NCBI GenBank assembly: GCA_018240285.1 | Contig: JAFEGA010000025.1 | Location: 1 to 64,000, forward strand | From: Pseudomonadota bacterium | GTDB taxonomy: Bacteria; Pseudomonadota; Gammaproteobacteria; Burkholderiales; Nitrosomonadaceae | Length of the DNA stretch: 64,000 bases | Reading direction: 5' to 3' | In this document: piece by piece, positions 25,909-35,408 of the stretch | Numbering within the stretch: the stretch's first letter is position 1 | Layout of the letters: each line of letters starts with the position of its first letter | Position numbers and translations under genes: made by a program | Notes under the pieces: generated by a model | Told to the model about the DNA's origin: nothing | Database searches by the model: none | The model's input: only the letters and a program-made list of their open reading frames with translations

Positions 25909-27696
25909 TTAGCCGGTTTGGGAATTGGCCGCGCTAGCAGTTTGAGGGGCTCGGTTTTGTGCAGCTTGTTGTTCGGCCTTTTGTTGTGCCAACTGTGCCT
26001 GTTGAGCCTGTTGTTGCTTTGTGAGTGCTTCTACCACTTGATTTGTCGGTCCGAATATTTTCGCTATTCCTTCTTGCAACAATAGTAATTGAGTGGTTGC
26101 GCTGAGAATGCTGGTGCGGTGTGTGATCAAAACGATCGTCTTGCCTCGTTTACGCAGATCCAAGATGGCGGCCAGGAGTGCTTGTTCCCCTACATCATCA
26201 AGGTTGGAGTTGGGTTCATCGAGAACGATCAACGAGGGGTCATCATACATAGCGCGCGCCAAGCCGATGCGTTGCTTTTGCCCGCCGGAAAGACCGGCGC
26301 CACCATCACCCAGTAGCGTATCGTAACCCTCCGGCATGTTCAGGATCATTTCATGAACACCGGCACGTTTAGCCGCCAGGATAACTTTTTCCGCGTTTAC
26401 TTCACCGAAGCGGGCGATATTTTCCGAAACTGTACCGGCGAAGAGTTCGATATCTTGCGGTAAATACCCAATGTACGGCCCTAGTTCGTCTTTATTCCAT
26501 TGATAGACATCGGCGCTATCCAATCTGACTTTCCCCACAGCTGCCGGCCATACGCCAACCAGCAAACGCGCCAGCGTCGATTTTCCCGATCCGCTCGGGC
26601 CGATGATGCCAAGCACCTCACCGGCAGCGAGTGAGAAAGTCAATCCCTTGAGCACCGGAAGCTTACTGCCAGGCGGGGCCGCTGTCACATTTTCGACAGC
26701 AACAAAGCCTTGCGGCTTAGGTAGCGCCATACCGGCTTTTTTTTCCGGGTGGTGGTCAAGCAATTTGACTAATCGTTCGTAGGCGCTACGCGTGCTGCCA
26801 ATTTGTTTCCACACGCTGATCAATAATTGCACCGGTGCAATGGCTCTGCCCAGTAGGATTGAACCTGCGATCATCATCCCTGGCGTAATACTATCGTCCA
26901 GAACCAGTAAGGCGCCCAATCCCAGCATCAACGATTGCAATGCAACAGTAAAGGATTTCGACAATGCCGTGACGATGCCGGCTTTTTCGCTGGCCTCGGC
27001 TTGCAGATTAAGAAAACGGCGATGCAATTTATACCAGCGCGATTGGAGATTGGGCAGCATACCCATCGCTTCGATGACTTCGGCATTACGCAGATTATTG
27101 GAGGCGATATTCGTGGATGCAACCGCCATCGTGTTGGCATCGGCTAACGGTTTGTGTGAAATTTTTTCATTGATATAAGCCAAGACGATGAGTATGACTG
27201 TGCCGCACAAAGCAAAAATACCCAAAATGGGATGAAACATGAAGATCACGAATAAATAAATCGGAAACCATGGTGCATCAAAAAAAGCGAATAATGCATT
27301 GCCGGTGAGGAACTGCCGCAGATTGGTCAAATCTTTTAATGCTTGCCCGGCATTGCTGTCGCCTGACTTCAAGCATTCTTCGAAAGCAGCGGTGTATACG
27401 CGCTTATTCAATTTCATATCGAGTTGCGCGCCGACACGGATTAATACAAAGCTGCGGACGTATTCTAACGCTCCCATGAAAGTGTAGGCACCCAGCATGA
27501 TCAGCGTGAGCATGAGCAGCGTCATTTCATTGCGGCCGGTTAATACACTATCATAAAGCTGCAGCATATAAATCGCCGGCATGAGCATGAGCACATTGAT
27601 CACTGCACTAAAAGCACCAATGTTTCTAAAGGTTTTTTTAAAGCTGTTCAGTGCTTGTGCAATTTCATTCTGAGGAGCTTTAAATTTGAACTTCAT
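25909..27696 (-). CDS. Type I secretion ABC transporter (PrtD/RsaD-like)
   Basis: A 595-residue permease-ATPase. Six-helix ABC_membrane domain (about 25-310) opening with the PrtD-like FRNIGAFSAVINVLMLMPAIYMLQLYDSV (quoted in part: INVLMLMPAIYMLQLYDS), then ATPase with Walker A GPSGSGKST, signature LSGGQKQR and Walker B LIVLDEPN. There is no N-terminal C39 peptidase or C39-like domain, so substrates should carry an uncleaved C-terminal signal, as for RTX proteases and S-layer proteins. Unusual: the last 35 residues are a Gln/Ala-rich tail (QQQAQQAQLAQQKAEQQAAQ) beyond the ATPase fold. Best local substrate candidates: proteins at 42282 and 45620. Confidence 0.93.
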   Translation of the reverse strand: MKFKFKAPQNEIAQALNSFKKTFRNIGAFSAVINVLMLMPAIYMLQLYDSVLTGRNEMTLLMLTLIMLGAYTFMGALEYVRSFVLIRVGAQLDMKLNKRVYTAAFEECLKSGDSNAGQALKDLTNLRQFLTGNALFAFFDAPWFPIYLFVIFMFHPILGIFALCGTVILIVLAYINEKISHKPLADANTMAVASTNIASNNLRNAEVIEAMGMLPNLQSRWYKLHRRFLNLQAEASEKAGIVTALSKSFTVALQSLMLGLGALLVLDDSITPGMMIAGSILLGRAIAPVQLLISVWKQIGSTRSAYERLVKLLDHHPEKKAGMALPKPQGFVAVENVTAAPPGSKLPVLKGLTFSLAAGEVLGIIGPSGSGKSTLARLLVGVWPAAVGKVRLDSADVYQWNKDELGPYIGYLPQDIELFAGTVSENIARFGEVNAEKVILAAKRAGVHEMILNMPEGYDTLLGDGGAGLSGGQKQRIGLARAMYDDPSLIVLDEPNSNLDDVGEQALLAAILDLRKRGKTIVLITHRTSILSATTQLLLLQEGIAKIFGPTNQVVEALTKQQQAQQAQLAQQKAEQQAAQNRAPQTASAANSQTG

Positions 27697-27770
27697 CTGG
27701 TTTAAATGCCTGTTGAGTGATGTGTTGGTAAAAGTGCAATTTGTTGAATTAATTATATGGTTGTGAATGG

Positions 27771-28661
27771 TTAGCGGTGACTAGGCAAATCGTTTATTGT
27801 CGGTTTGAACGGTCGCGGAAGAAAGTGTAAATCTTGTTTTGCATCTGAACAGTCAAATTTCAAATCCTGATTCATTCTTTCTGCCATCGCCGTTGTCCAG
27901 TTGCGGTATTTCGGCAACCATTTCAATCCCCAGGTTGCTAACTGAAAAAGCCACAACGGTACTGTAAACGTTCGCACGGGAAGATTCATCGCTTTAAACA
28001 CGCGCTCCACCATTGCGCGATAGGTCAATGTTTCTCCGCCACTCAAATTATAGGCACGGCTGGGCAAATTTATTGCATCCAGCGCCGTATAGCAGGCCGC
28101 GGCAACATCTTCAGCATGCACGGGTTGCCGCAAGCCGCATGCTGACCCTAGCAGAGGGAAAAATCCAAATCTGCGAATAAATCGTGCAATTTCGGTGATA
28201 TTTTTATCGCGCCCGTATCCGTAAATCAGGGTCGGGCGCAATATAATCCATTTTACTTGGTGCGCAGCAGCCCATGTTTGTAATCGTTCTTCGCCATCAA
28301 TCAATTGTTGTGCCGTTCTTCTTTCACTAGGATCCGGTGAGGTTTTTTTGGTGAAACGGCTGGTGGAAGATAGTACGATAATCCGCTGGGCGCTATAGGT
28401 TGATAAAAGATCAAAGTGTCCGGGCAATACCCAAATGGGCGCTACACATAACCAAGTGTGAATTTCATTTTCCTCATTGCAATCTTTTGCTATTTTTATT
28501 GTATCAAATTGTTGCCAGGTGATTTGTGGATGCTGCGCTGTATTTGTGATGGGGCGGCGAGTGAATGCGGTAATATGCCAGTTATTCTCGATTAGTTTTT
28601 TTATCAAACATTCACCAACCAGGCTGGTAGCGCCCAATAATCCTACATGTTGCTTATCCAT
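27771..28661 (-). CDS. NAD(P)-dependent SDR / epimerase-dehydratase family protein
   Basis: A 296-residue extended short-chain dehydrogenase. N-terminal Rossmann motif variant GLLGATSLVGE (7-17), IIVLSSTSRF strand, and a YGYGRDKN stretch that may contain the catalytic Tyr-xxx-Lys. Probably modifies a nucleotide sugar or lipid-linked sugar for the adjoining polysaccharide genes; the substrate cannot be read from sequence. Its start overlaps the GT2 gene's end by eight bases, so it is last in the glycosyltransferase operon. Confidence 0.8.
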   Translation of the reverse strand: MDKQHVGLLGATSLVGECLIKKLIENNWHITAFTRRPITNTAQHPQITWQQFDTIKIAKDCNEENEIHTWLCVAPIWVLPGHFDLLSTYSAQRIIVLSSTSRFTKKTSPDPSERRTAQQLIDGEERLQTWAAAHQVKWIILRPTLIYGYGRDKNITEIARFIRRFGFFPLLGSACGLRQPVHAEDVAAACYTALDAINLPSRAYNLSGGETLTYRAMVERVFKAMNLPVRTFTVPLWLFQLATWGLKWLPKYRNWTTAMAERMNQDLKFDCSDAKQDLHFLPRPFKPTINDLPSHR

Positions 28662-29595
28662 GTTTAAATTTCAGCATTTGGTAGCAATTTCGTGCCGAAT
28701 AGTGCAGCACCGTAACCGCGAAGCGAAACCATACACTTAACGTAATCAATCCCATCAATGTGATTGGATATTGCTGACGGAAAAATTTCCTGTAGAAACG
28801 CAGCATGCCTTTATGCTTGTGCCAGGCGACGAAGAATGGGCGGGAACGGCTGCATGTTCCCTGAAAATGAACGGCCGGGGCATCCGGTACAAAAACAATT
28901 TTCCAGTTTTTTTGTTTGAACCGCATACACCAATCCAAATCCTCGCAATGCAGAAAATACTGTTCGTCCCAAAGACCGACATCATCGATGGCTTGCCGTC
29001 TCACCAGCATCAATGCGCCGGATATCGCTTCAACTTCGATGGGAGTTTGGGGTAAGGGTTGTTTATTCAAATGAAAATCAAAGAACAATTGCGGCCAGTA
29101 TTTCTCCAGGCGATATAGGCCGAAAGCACGTACAAAAGCCCGCCACGGCGTTGGGATGGCGCGCCGTCCACCGCCTTGTTCGGAGCCATCGGGGTTAACG
29201 AGATAACCACCCGCCATGCCGGTATTGGCATCGGATTCCAGCACTTGAGCCATGCGTTGCAGTGATCCTTCATTCAAAATGCAATCGGGATTGAGGAAAA
29301 GAATGTAGGGTTGCGTTGCTGCTTTAAGGCCCGTGTTACACCCAGCAGCGAAACCAACGTTGTGTTTCAAGCGGATTATCTGTAGGTGATTTTCCAAGGG
29401 GAAATGAGATTCGAGTTCTTTTAGACTCGAATCAGATGATGCGTTATCAATAATGATTATTTGTTGAGCTTGCGGAAGTGTGGTTGCAATACAGCGCGAT
29501 AGTATTGAACCAGCGTTATGGTTAACGATAATGATGGAGATGGGTTGCTTGAGTTGATTTGCAACGTCAGGGTGATTTTCTTGTGAGATATGCAT
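28654..29595 (-). CDS. Glycosyltransferase family 2 (rhamnosyltransferase-like)
   Basis: A 313-residue GT-A fold enzyme. N-terminal ISIIIVNHNAGS, nucleotide-binding IIIIDNASSDSS, DXD-like LFLNPDC, acceptor-side GGYLVNPDGSEQGGGRRA, and ED motif (HCEDLDWCMRF). These are features of WbbL-type dTDP-rhamnosyl transferases, though donor choice is uncertain. C-terminal amphipathic/hydrophobic region (about 270-295) suggests membrane association. Overlaps the SDR gene; 72 bases from the preceding GT2 gene. Confidence 0.88.
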   Translation of the reverse strand: MHISQENHPDVANQLKQPISIIIVNHNAGSILSRCIATTLPQAQQIIIIDNASSDSSLKELESHFPLENHLQIIRLKHNVGFAAGCNTGLKAATQPYILFLNPDCILNEGSLQRMAQVLESDANTGMAGGYLVNPDGSEQGGGRRAIPTPWRAFVRAFGLYRLEKYWPQLFFDFHLNKQPLPQTPIEVEAISGALMLVRRQAIDDVGLWDEQYFLHCEDLDWCMRFKQKNWKIVFVPDAPAVHFQGTCSRSRPFFVAWHKHKGMLRFYRKFFRQQYPITLMGLITLSVWFRFAVTVLHYSARNCYQMLKFKHG

Positions 29596-29667
29596 TAGCT
29601 GTCTTAGTTTCTAGCGCTCTAAAATGAAGAAATCATTGCCATATCGGAATTTAATGATTTTTTCCAT

Positions 29668-30684
29668 TTAATGGAAGAAATATTTTTTCTTTAATTGATA
29701 CTTTATTGAAAGGTTGCGGGGTAACCACGACATCATGCGGAGTAAATCAAAGCAAGAACAAATTCTCTCACTTTGAATTTTTTTCCTCTGGATTAAATGG
29801 GGAATGATTTGTTTAAATGCGTCTATTTTGGCTTGTTTATAAATTTTAAAACGACCGGAAGCGGCAAAGATGAGCCCCAAGTAGAGTATCATGGCCAAAT
29901 GAACAGGTAATAGGAAGATCACGAGCGGTCCAGGCATATTTTTTACGAAAGTCCAAGTGAGGTTGCGGTGTCCATGGTAAATAGAGAAATCACTTGAACG
30001 GCCGGTGATACCCGAGCCGACGTGGTGAACCCTGGCATTAGGCAATAAAAGACTCTTTCCACCGGCCAACCGCAAGCGAAAACCAAGATCGACATCTTCA
30101 GAGTAAGCAAAGTAAGTTTCATCGAAGCCACCCAGGCGGCGATATGTTTCGGTGCGATAGATTGCGGCAGCTGCGCATGCGGAAAAAACTTGTACAGAAT
30201 CCTGTGGAATGATGTCGCATGGAGCTCCATGATCGTTGCGCCAATGCAGTCCGGATATATGGTAAGTGTCACCAAGTCCATCCAAATGCGATAATTTATT
30301 TGCGTCGATTAAGCTACAGGCAAAACAATCTACATCTGGGAACCGATGGATTTGAGATGCGGCTATTTCGAGACATCGCGGCTCTGGGTAGGCATCCGGA
30401 TTGAGTAAGAATAGCCATTCGCCATTAATGTAATTTTTTACCGCAAGATTGTTTGCTGAAGCAAATCCAATATTGTTATTTAATCTAATCAAACGGCATG
30501 AGAAGGGCAAACTTTCCGTGACACGCCAGGAATCATCTTGACTATTATTGTCAATCACAATGACTGCAAAATTTTTATAAGTTTGCTTTGCTAGGGCCGA
30601 CATGGTGTTGGCCAGCAATGCACCGGCGTTATAGTTGACAATAACGATTGAGAAGAAAGGATTTTTTATGGATGAGTCACGCAT
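29668..30684 (-). CDS. Glycosyltransferase family 2
   Basis: A 338-residue GT2 enzyme related to the next one downstream: FSIVIVNYNAGALLANT, VIVIDNNSQDDS, DXD-like LFLLNPDAYPEP, and AYSEDVDLGFRLRLAGGK. A hydrophobic segment near 250-275 (GPLVIFLLPVHLAMILYLGL) suggests attachment to the inner membrane. Likely builds a surface glycan on a lipid carrier; the donor sugar is not predictable. The codon range is AT-richer than in the housekeeping genes. Confidence 0.87.
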   Translation of the reverse strand: MRDSSIKNPFFSIVIVNYNAGALLANTMSALAKQTYKNFAVIVIDNNSQDDSWRVTESLPFSCRLIRLNNNIGFASANNLAVKNYINGEWLFLLNPDAYPEPRCLEIAASQIHRFPDVDCFACSLIDANKLSHLDGLGDTYHISGLHWRNDHGAPCDIIPQDSVQVFSACAAAAIYRTETYRRLGGFDETYFAYSEDVDLGFRLRLAGGKSLLLPNARVHHVGSGITGRSSDFSIYHGHRNLTWTFVKNMPGPLVIFLLPVHLAMILYLGLIFAASGRFKIYKQAKIDAFKQIIPHLIQRKKIQSERICSCFDLLRMMSWLPRNLSIKYQLKKKYFFH

Positions 30685-30729
30685 GAAGTATGCTGCTAAT
30701 CAACATTTCTGTTTTGCGGTAGATGGTCA

Positions 30730-33700
30730 TTAATGTACAAGACCTCTCCCGCAGTAATGATCATCCAATACCAATGAATCCAGGATATCCTTTTCTGACT
30801 GAGAAGGATGTGCAATAAATTCTTCAAACAAGGCGATTGCAATTTCTGCTGGAACTTCAAAATTGTCAGTCAATGTATCGCGTATCGTGATGGATTGGGT
30901 TACAAAATCCATTATACCGCGCCTGATTTCCGAACGTGTTAATTTGGACTGATGCTCTTCTCCGGAAAGTTGCCGGAATTCAGGAGCTATGTCGCCAGAA
31001 TCTGTTTTCCGATAGCAAACGATCTGAGCATCGTCAGAGCTAAGTAATTTTTCCAGCGAGAAGCTTTCTTTGTAAATTAATGGCAATGTGGCGGCGGTTT
31101 CCGGCTTAATGTAGTGACCATAGTAGCCTTGCGTGATGACCTCGTATTTTGAAGATATATGTCTTGCACGTTCTTGTGTCATTAGGTAATACCCGTGAAC
31201 TTTTTGCCTTAACAGATGATTTAGGCGGCCTTGTATTGTGGCTGCATAGCCAATATCAATAATGGCTGATGAAGAGGTTACGTTGAGCCCCTGCTTTTGC
31301 AGATAAACCGATAATCCTTCGAGTTCCCTCTGCGCATGGGAGAGAATGCGTTCTTCTAGTGATTGTAAAATTGGCTTGAGATGATCAATATTTTCTTTTT
31401 CAACTGAAACAAGCTTATTTTCAGACCAGAGTCCGCGCCGAACAAGCTCTTTATATTCCTCAAGAGACAGTGTCAATCCATAGCGTTCATGTATGAACGT
31501 TGACAGATGATTTGGGAAATAATGGGTGCGAGCGATTTCGAATATATCATCGAGATTGGAGATCATGGGCACAGTGATCGCACGTCGTGAAAGCACCAGG
31601 TAATCTGACTTGATTGCATTTTCAATATTAGCTGTCCAATGATCATAAACTGATTTCAGTATTTGGCCTTCGCGGGAAAGAAAATATAAGCGCTGAATTC
31701 CATCTGCAGTCGCCTTATTTATCAGCCATTGAACAAAAGAAAGTATCAAAGGGCCGACAATGGTAAATCCGATTGCCCAAGGCGTGGCGGGAACGAGATC
31801 GGCAGGGCTAAAGCGCGGGAAAAACAGCGGGTGAAAATTACCTTGTACGATAGTTCCAAGCGTAAGGTGCTTGTTGAGATCATCACAATATAATGAGCGT
31901 TCAATGATGGGACCTAATCGCGGAATTGCTCGTGCCAATTCGACTGGGCGCATGACATGTTGATAGCTGAACCCCATATCGCCAGGTATCTGAACATCAG
32001 AGTGTTCATTGTCACCAATAATGATAGCTTCGTTGGGGGCAATGCCTTCCTGTATCAATAATTGGCGATAAAAATCACCGCTATCCTTTCTTAATCCGTT
32101 GTCAGAAGACAAATAAAATGCGTGCCATCCAGTGATGCCATTGTGTTGCAACATTTTTTCAATTACCGGTTTTGGCAGATACATGTCGCTGGCTATTATG
32201 ACGCGTTTACCCAAGCCAATAGCATATTGTAATAGGGCGACCGCTTCCGGCCGCGGACTTACAATTTCCATCTCTATGGTTTCTTCAAGATTGCGCAGCT
32301 GCTGTACAGTACCAAAAGATAAACCCGTAAGAGCAGAAAGCTCTGCATAAATGGCATCTAAGCCAATATCGCGCCCTGCTTTCTGGCGCGCCTGAGCTTC
32401 TGCGATAGCGCGTAAATCAAGATAAAGTTTACCTGCCTCGCCCTCAGTGCGTTGAGCGACGATGTTTTTGATATGCTCGGGATTGAGCAGCGGCCTGATG
32501 AGTAATGTATCAAAAATATCGAAAACTACGACACGCACAATTGGATCAGCTAATGCTGCGTGGACATTCTCTTGTTTGCGCAGGATGTACTGTTCGAAGC
32601 GCCAGCGAGACCAGTTTCCAGTTTTTTTGTCGCGCAGAATGGCAGCATTGAACCCAGACCGTTTGGTGACTAGGACAAATAGACGTTCGATACAGTGCGC
32701 TAGGGTTGCATCGGTTTGTCCTGCTTCTGCAGGAAAGTCATCAATTTTGATATGTGATCTGAATAATGGCTGCAATGCTTCAGTGCGAGCCCAAAACATA
32801 GATCCGGCAGGAAAATCAAAATAGCCGGACGGTATTCTTGTGATGCCTAATTTATTGCACCAGTAGTGCCCGCTTGCTTTATTGGAAAGCCAGGAATTTG
32901 CAGCGTAGGATAGCGCGGTGAAGTTCTGGGGATAAACAAGACCTACTGTGTTTCCTTCGGTCATTAGCGCAAAAATTTTCTGTATTTGTAATCGGCTTCC
33001 CAGTAAGTTCGTCAGCAAATATTCTCGCCAGCCATCGGTAGCGCCCTTGTTATAAAGAGATTTTTTGCTGTGAATGTGTGCGATGTAATCATATTGCTGT
33101 AATGCTTCACCGAATGTGCAAAGCATTGGTGCAATATCGCGACCGCGATTGGGCACGACGGCGATGGTTAATGCTTCCAGTTGCGGCAGCTGAGAAAAAA
33201 CTTGCTTGCATACCTGACTTGCAGCTTCATCTCGTGTTGAAACATACAAATCATACGGGAATGGCATATTGCTTAGGTATTCTGCAAATTCTGTTGCTAA
33301 ATCTGCGTAGAAAATATGCGCGTGAATGGCAATGCGTCCTGGCGGTGAGGTTAGTGGCGCAACCGGCAGAATATCCAGCATTCCTGCCATGAAGCCTTCC
33401 GCATCCGTTGTCAGTCCGGTAATGGAATCGGCTCTATTTGCACGCCATGCTTCATAATGACCTGTTCCAGAGAAAAGCGGACCCGCAATCCGGTAAGCCA
33501 GCATTAATGCTTTGTTGCGCCAGCCGGCGGGAAGCCGCCAGTAAATACTTTTCAATAGCGGTAAAATTTTCCGGCGCAGATTATGACTTCTTTGGGAAGA
33601 CTGATCGCGGATAACTTGAACCAGGTATCGCAGAGGTTTTGTTATTTTCCATGAAGTGGAATGAAGTAAATCATGGATTGTTTTTTGTAAATCAATAATC

Positions 33701-34563
33701 GTATGTTGGAGAGATTGAATGGTGTGCTGTAGAGATTGTTCACGCTGAGCGCTTGCGAGTTTATCCTGTGCAAGGCGGTATTGCTGATTGCGGAGATCGG
33801 AGATAATTTCCTCTCGGTATTGAATCAGTTCCTCTAGTTGTTCGCCGCTTAAGAACACTTTCCATTTGTCGAAAATTTTACTTCTTGATTCTTTAAGAAA
33901 GATTTGATCTTGTTCGAATCCTAGGCCGGAGTGGCCATGGTTGCGGTAAACAGCAGTAATTTTGTCAATATGCAATATTTCACTGTACTGTGCGAGCTGA
34001 ATCCAGAAATCCCAATCTTCAAAAATCTGTAGATTTTCATCAAAGCTGCAATGATTGTCTGCTATTAACGACCGCGCAAATAGCATGGCGTGAATTGGAA
34101 TAAAGTTCCTTCCCAAAAGATGACGCCGATCGTAAGGGTCATTAAATGCAGTAACAGCGTGGAGCTGCCCATCCAGATAATATTCAACGCGTACACCAGA
34201 ATAAGCGCAACGGATGTCCGGATGATTTTGCAGCGCAGCTAACAGATTTGAAATATGCTCAGGGTAAAATAAATCATCATCATCCAGGAAGATTAAATAG
34301 CTTCCATTGGCTGAACTTAAACCTATGTTTGCTGCTTTACTGCGATCTAGCCGCTCAGTATTTCCGGTGATTCGGAGTGGGAAACGCCCGCACCATTCGT
34401 CTAGTTTCCGGTGATCTTTGCCTTTGGCGTTGACGACGACAATTTCAATATTCGGATAGGTTTGCGCAGCGACAGAGTTCAGCGCTTCATCCAATGTTGG
34501 GCGATCCATGCTGCGAATAATGACGCTGACAAGAGGTTGGGTCATGCCGTTTTTTTCAAACAT
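30730..34563 (-). CDS. Multidomain glycan protein: GT2 + RgpF-like + HAD + C-terminal domain
   Basis: A 1277-residue fusion. (1) GT2 domain, about 8-240, with LVSVIIRSMDRP and acidic DDDD at 94-97. (2) Short helical/coiled segment about 245-305 with imperfect repeats (QSLQHTIQSLQHTI). (3) Rhamnan-synthesis-F-like domain about 370-665 (IAIHAHIFYADLA, PNRGRDIAPML, HIHSKKS, FPAGSMFWAR). (4) HAD-like phosphatase about 676-880 with FDIFDTLL (nucleophile Asp682), ASDMYLP and IIIGDNEHSDV. (5) C-terminal region about 920-1277, no recognised family, with IQRLYFLSREGQ. An AGGA lies eight bases before the ATG. Probably builds and modifies a polyrhamnose-like or phosphosugar-bearing glycan; the order of reactions is inference. 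Confidence 0.85.
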   Translation of the reverse strand: MFEKNGMTQPLVSVIIRSMDRPTLDEALNSVAAQTYPNIEIVVVNAKGKDHRKLDEWCGRFPLRITGNTERLDRSKAANIGLSSANGSYLIFLDDDDLFYPEHISNLLAALQNHPDIRCAYSGVRVEYYLDGQLHAVTAFNDPYDRRHLLGRNFIPIHAMLFARSLIADNHCSFDENLQIFEDWDFWIQLAQYSEILHIDKITAVYRNHGHSGLGFEQDQIFLKESRSKIFDKWKVFLSGEQLEELIQYREEIISDLRNQQYRLAQDKLASAQREQSLQHTIQSLQHTIIDLQKTIHDLLHSTSWKITKPLRYLVQVIRDQSSQRSHNLRRKILPLLKSIYWRLPAGWRNKALMLAYRIAGPLFSGTGHYEAWRANRADSITGLTTDAEGFMAGMLDILPVAPLTSPPGRIAIHAHIFYADLATEFAEYLSNMPFPYDLYVSTRDEAASQVCKQVFSQLPQLEALTIAVVPNRGRDIAPMLCTFGEALQQYDYIAHIHSKKSLYNKGATDGWREYLLTNLLGSRLQIQKIFALMTEGNTVGLVYPQNFTALSYAANSWLSNKASGHYWCNKLGITRIPSGYFDFPAGSMFWARTEALQPLFRSHIKIDDFPAEAGQTDATLAHCIERLFVLVTKRSGFNAAILRDKKTGNWSRWRFEQYILRKQENVHAALADPIVRVVVFDIFDTLLIRPLLNPEHIKNIVAQRTEGEAGKLYLDLRAIAEAQARQKAGRDIGLDAIYAELSALTGLSFGTVQQLRNLEETIEMEIVSPRPEAVALLQYAIGLGKRVIIASDMYLPKPVIEKMLQHNGITGWHAFYLSSDNGLRKDSGDFYRQLLIQEGIAPNEAIIIGDNEHSDVQIPGDMGFSYQHVMRPVELARAIPRLGPIIERSLYCDDLNKHLTLGTIVQGNFHPLFFPRFSPADLVPATPWAIGFTIVGPLILSFVQWLINKATADGIQRLYFLSREGQILKSVYDHWTANIENAIKSDYLVLSRRAITVPMISNLDDIFEIARTHYFPNHLSTFIHERYGLTLSLEEYKELVRRGLWSENKLVSVEKENIDHLKPILQSLEERILSHAQRELEGLSVYLQKQGLNVTSSSAIIDIGYAATIQGRLNHLLRQKVHGYYLMTQERARHISSKYEVITQGYYGHYIKPETAATLPLIYKESFSLEKLLSSDDAQIVCYRKTDSGDIAPEFRQLSGEEHQSKLTRSEIRRGIMDFVTQSITIRDTLTDNFEVPAEIAIALFEEFIAHPSQSEKDILDSLVLDDHYCGRGLVH

Positions 34564-34622
34564 CCAAATGTCCTGTAATTCCGGAATCGGTCAGGAAAGA
34601 AATAGTTCAAGGGATAAATAAA

Positions 34623-35408
34623 TCAGATTTGACGCTTCAAAAGGCTTTCGAGATAGAGGCGCAAGTTTAGCATTTTTTGCAACAAGCCTCCAAAAGAGGC
34701 TTGTTTTTCAATTTCGCTAAACGCTTCCGCATAGTTACCGCCTGGTTTGCCGGGAAGGTAGAGGCCGCGGTAACTTGCTAATCCGATGCTGGCGGATAGG
34801 TAGTCGCAGTGGGACAGCGGTAATGCATAACAAGAAATTGCCTGTTTTTTTAGCTCGATTGCATCTCCAATATCCACCACATGTGTGGCAGGAAGCGGAC
34901 TCCAGATCTCATAAATAAACGCGCGCCCCGGTGCGCCACACTGTTGCCAGCAGGATAGGACGGCTTGGCCGGCTGCGACATGGTCGCGGTGATAGTCGAG
35001 CACGGAAGGTGCAAACAGCCAATCCGGCTTAAATTGCTGTAATAATTGCCGGACCTTTTTCTCAAAGCCGGCTGAAGCGCGGAAGCTACCGTCGGGCTCA
35101 TCGAGAAATTCAATATCGTCGATGCTCAAGATGTTCAATGCGGCGCGTGCTTCTTTGCGCCGGATGGCGGGTGCGTCGGCATCAAGGCTGCCAGCCCCCG
35201 CACCATCGGTGATAAATATGACTTTGACGGCGCATTTCTTTTGCCGCAGTAAAGCCAAAGTGCCGCCGCAACCGAGGGTTTCGTCGTCCTGATGTGGTGC
35301 AAAAACCAGTACTCTTCCTGCTTCGATGGGAATTAGCGGTGCCGGTAAAGGGCAGAGTTGCAACCGGCTGATCTTAGTTTGTAGCAGCTTGGCGATAAAT
35401 GATTTCAT
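34623..35408 (-). CDS. PIG-L family deacetylase
   Basis: A 261-residue zinc-dependent N-deacetylase like LmbE/GlcNAc-PI deacetylase. The catalytic AxHxDD motif is visible as VFAPHQDDETLGCGG, the second metal ligand in DYHRDH, and IFITDGAG between. In polysaccharide loci such enzymes remove N-acetyl groups from amino sugars. I use the ATG at 35408; an in-frame start at 35444 adds 12 residues. Either way it overlaps the GT4 gene by more than 30 bases, so the two are co-translated. Confidence 0.87.
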   Translation of the reverse strand: MKSFIAKLLQTKISRLQLCPLPAPLIPIEAGRVLVFAPHQDDETLGCGGTLALLRQKKCAVKVIFITDGAGAGSLDADAPAIRRKEARAALNILSIDDIEFLDEPDGSFRASAGFEKKVRQLLQQFKPDWLFAPSVLDYHRDHVAAGQAVLSCWQQCGAPGRAFIYEIWSPLPATHVVDIGDAIELKKQAISCYALPLSHCDYLSASIGLASYRGLYLPGKPGGNYAEAFSEIEKQASFGGLLQKMLNLRLYLESLLKRQI

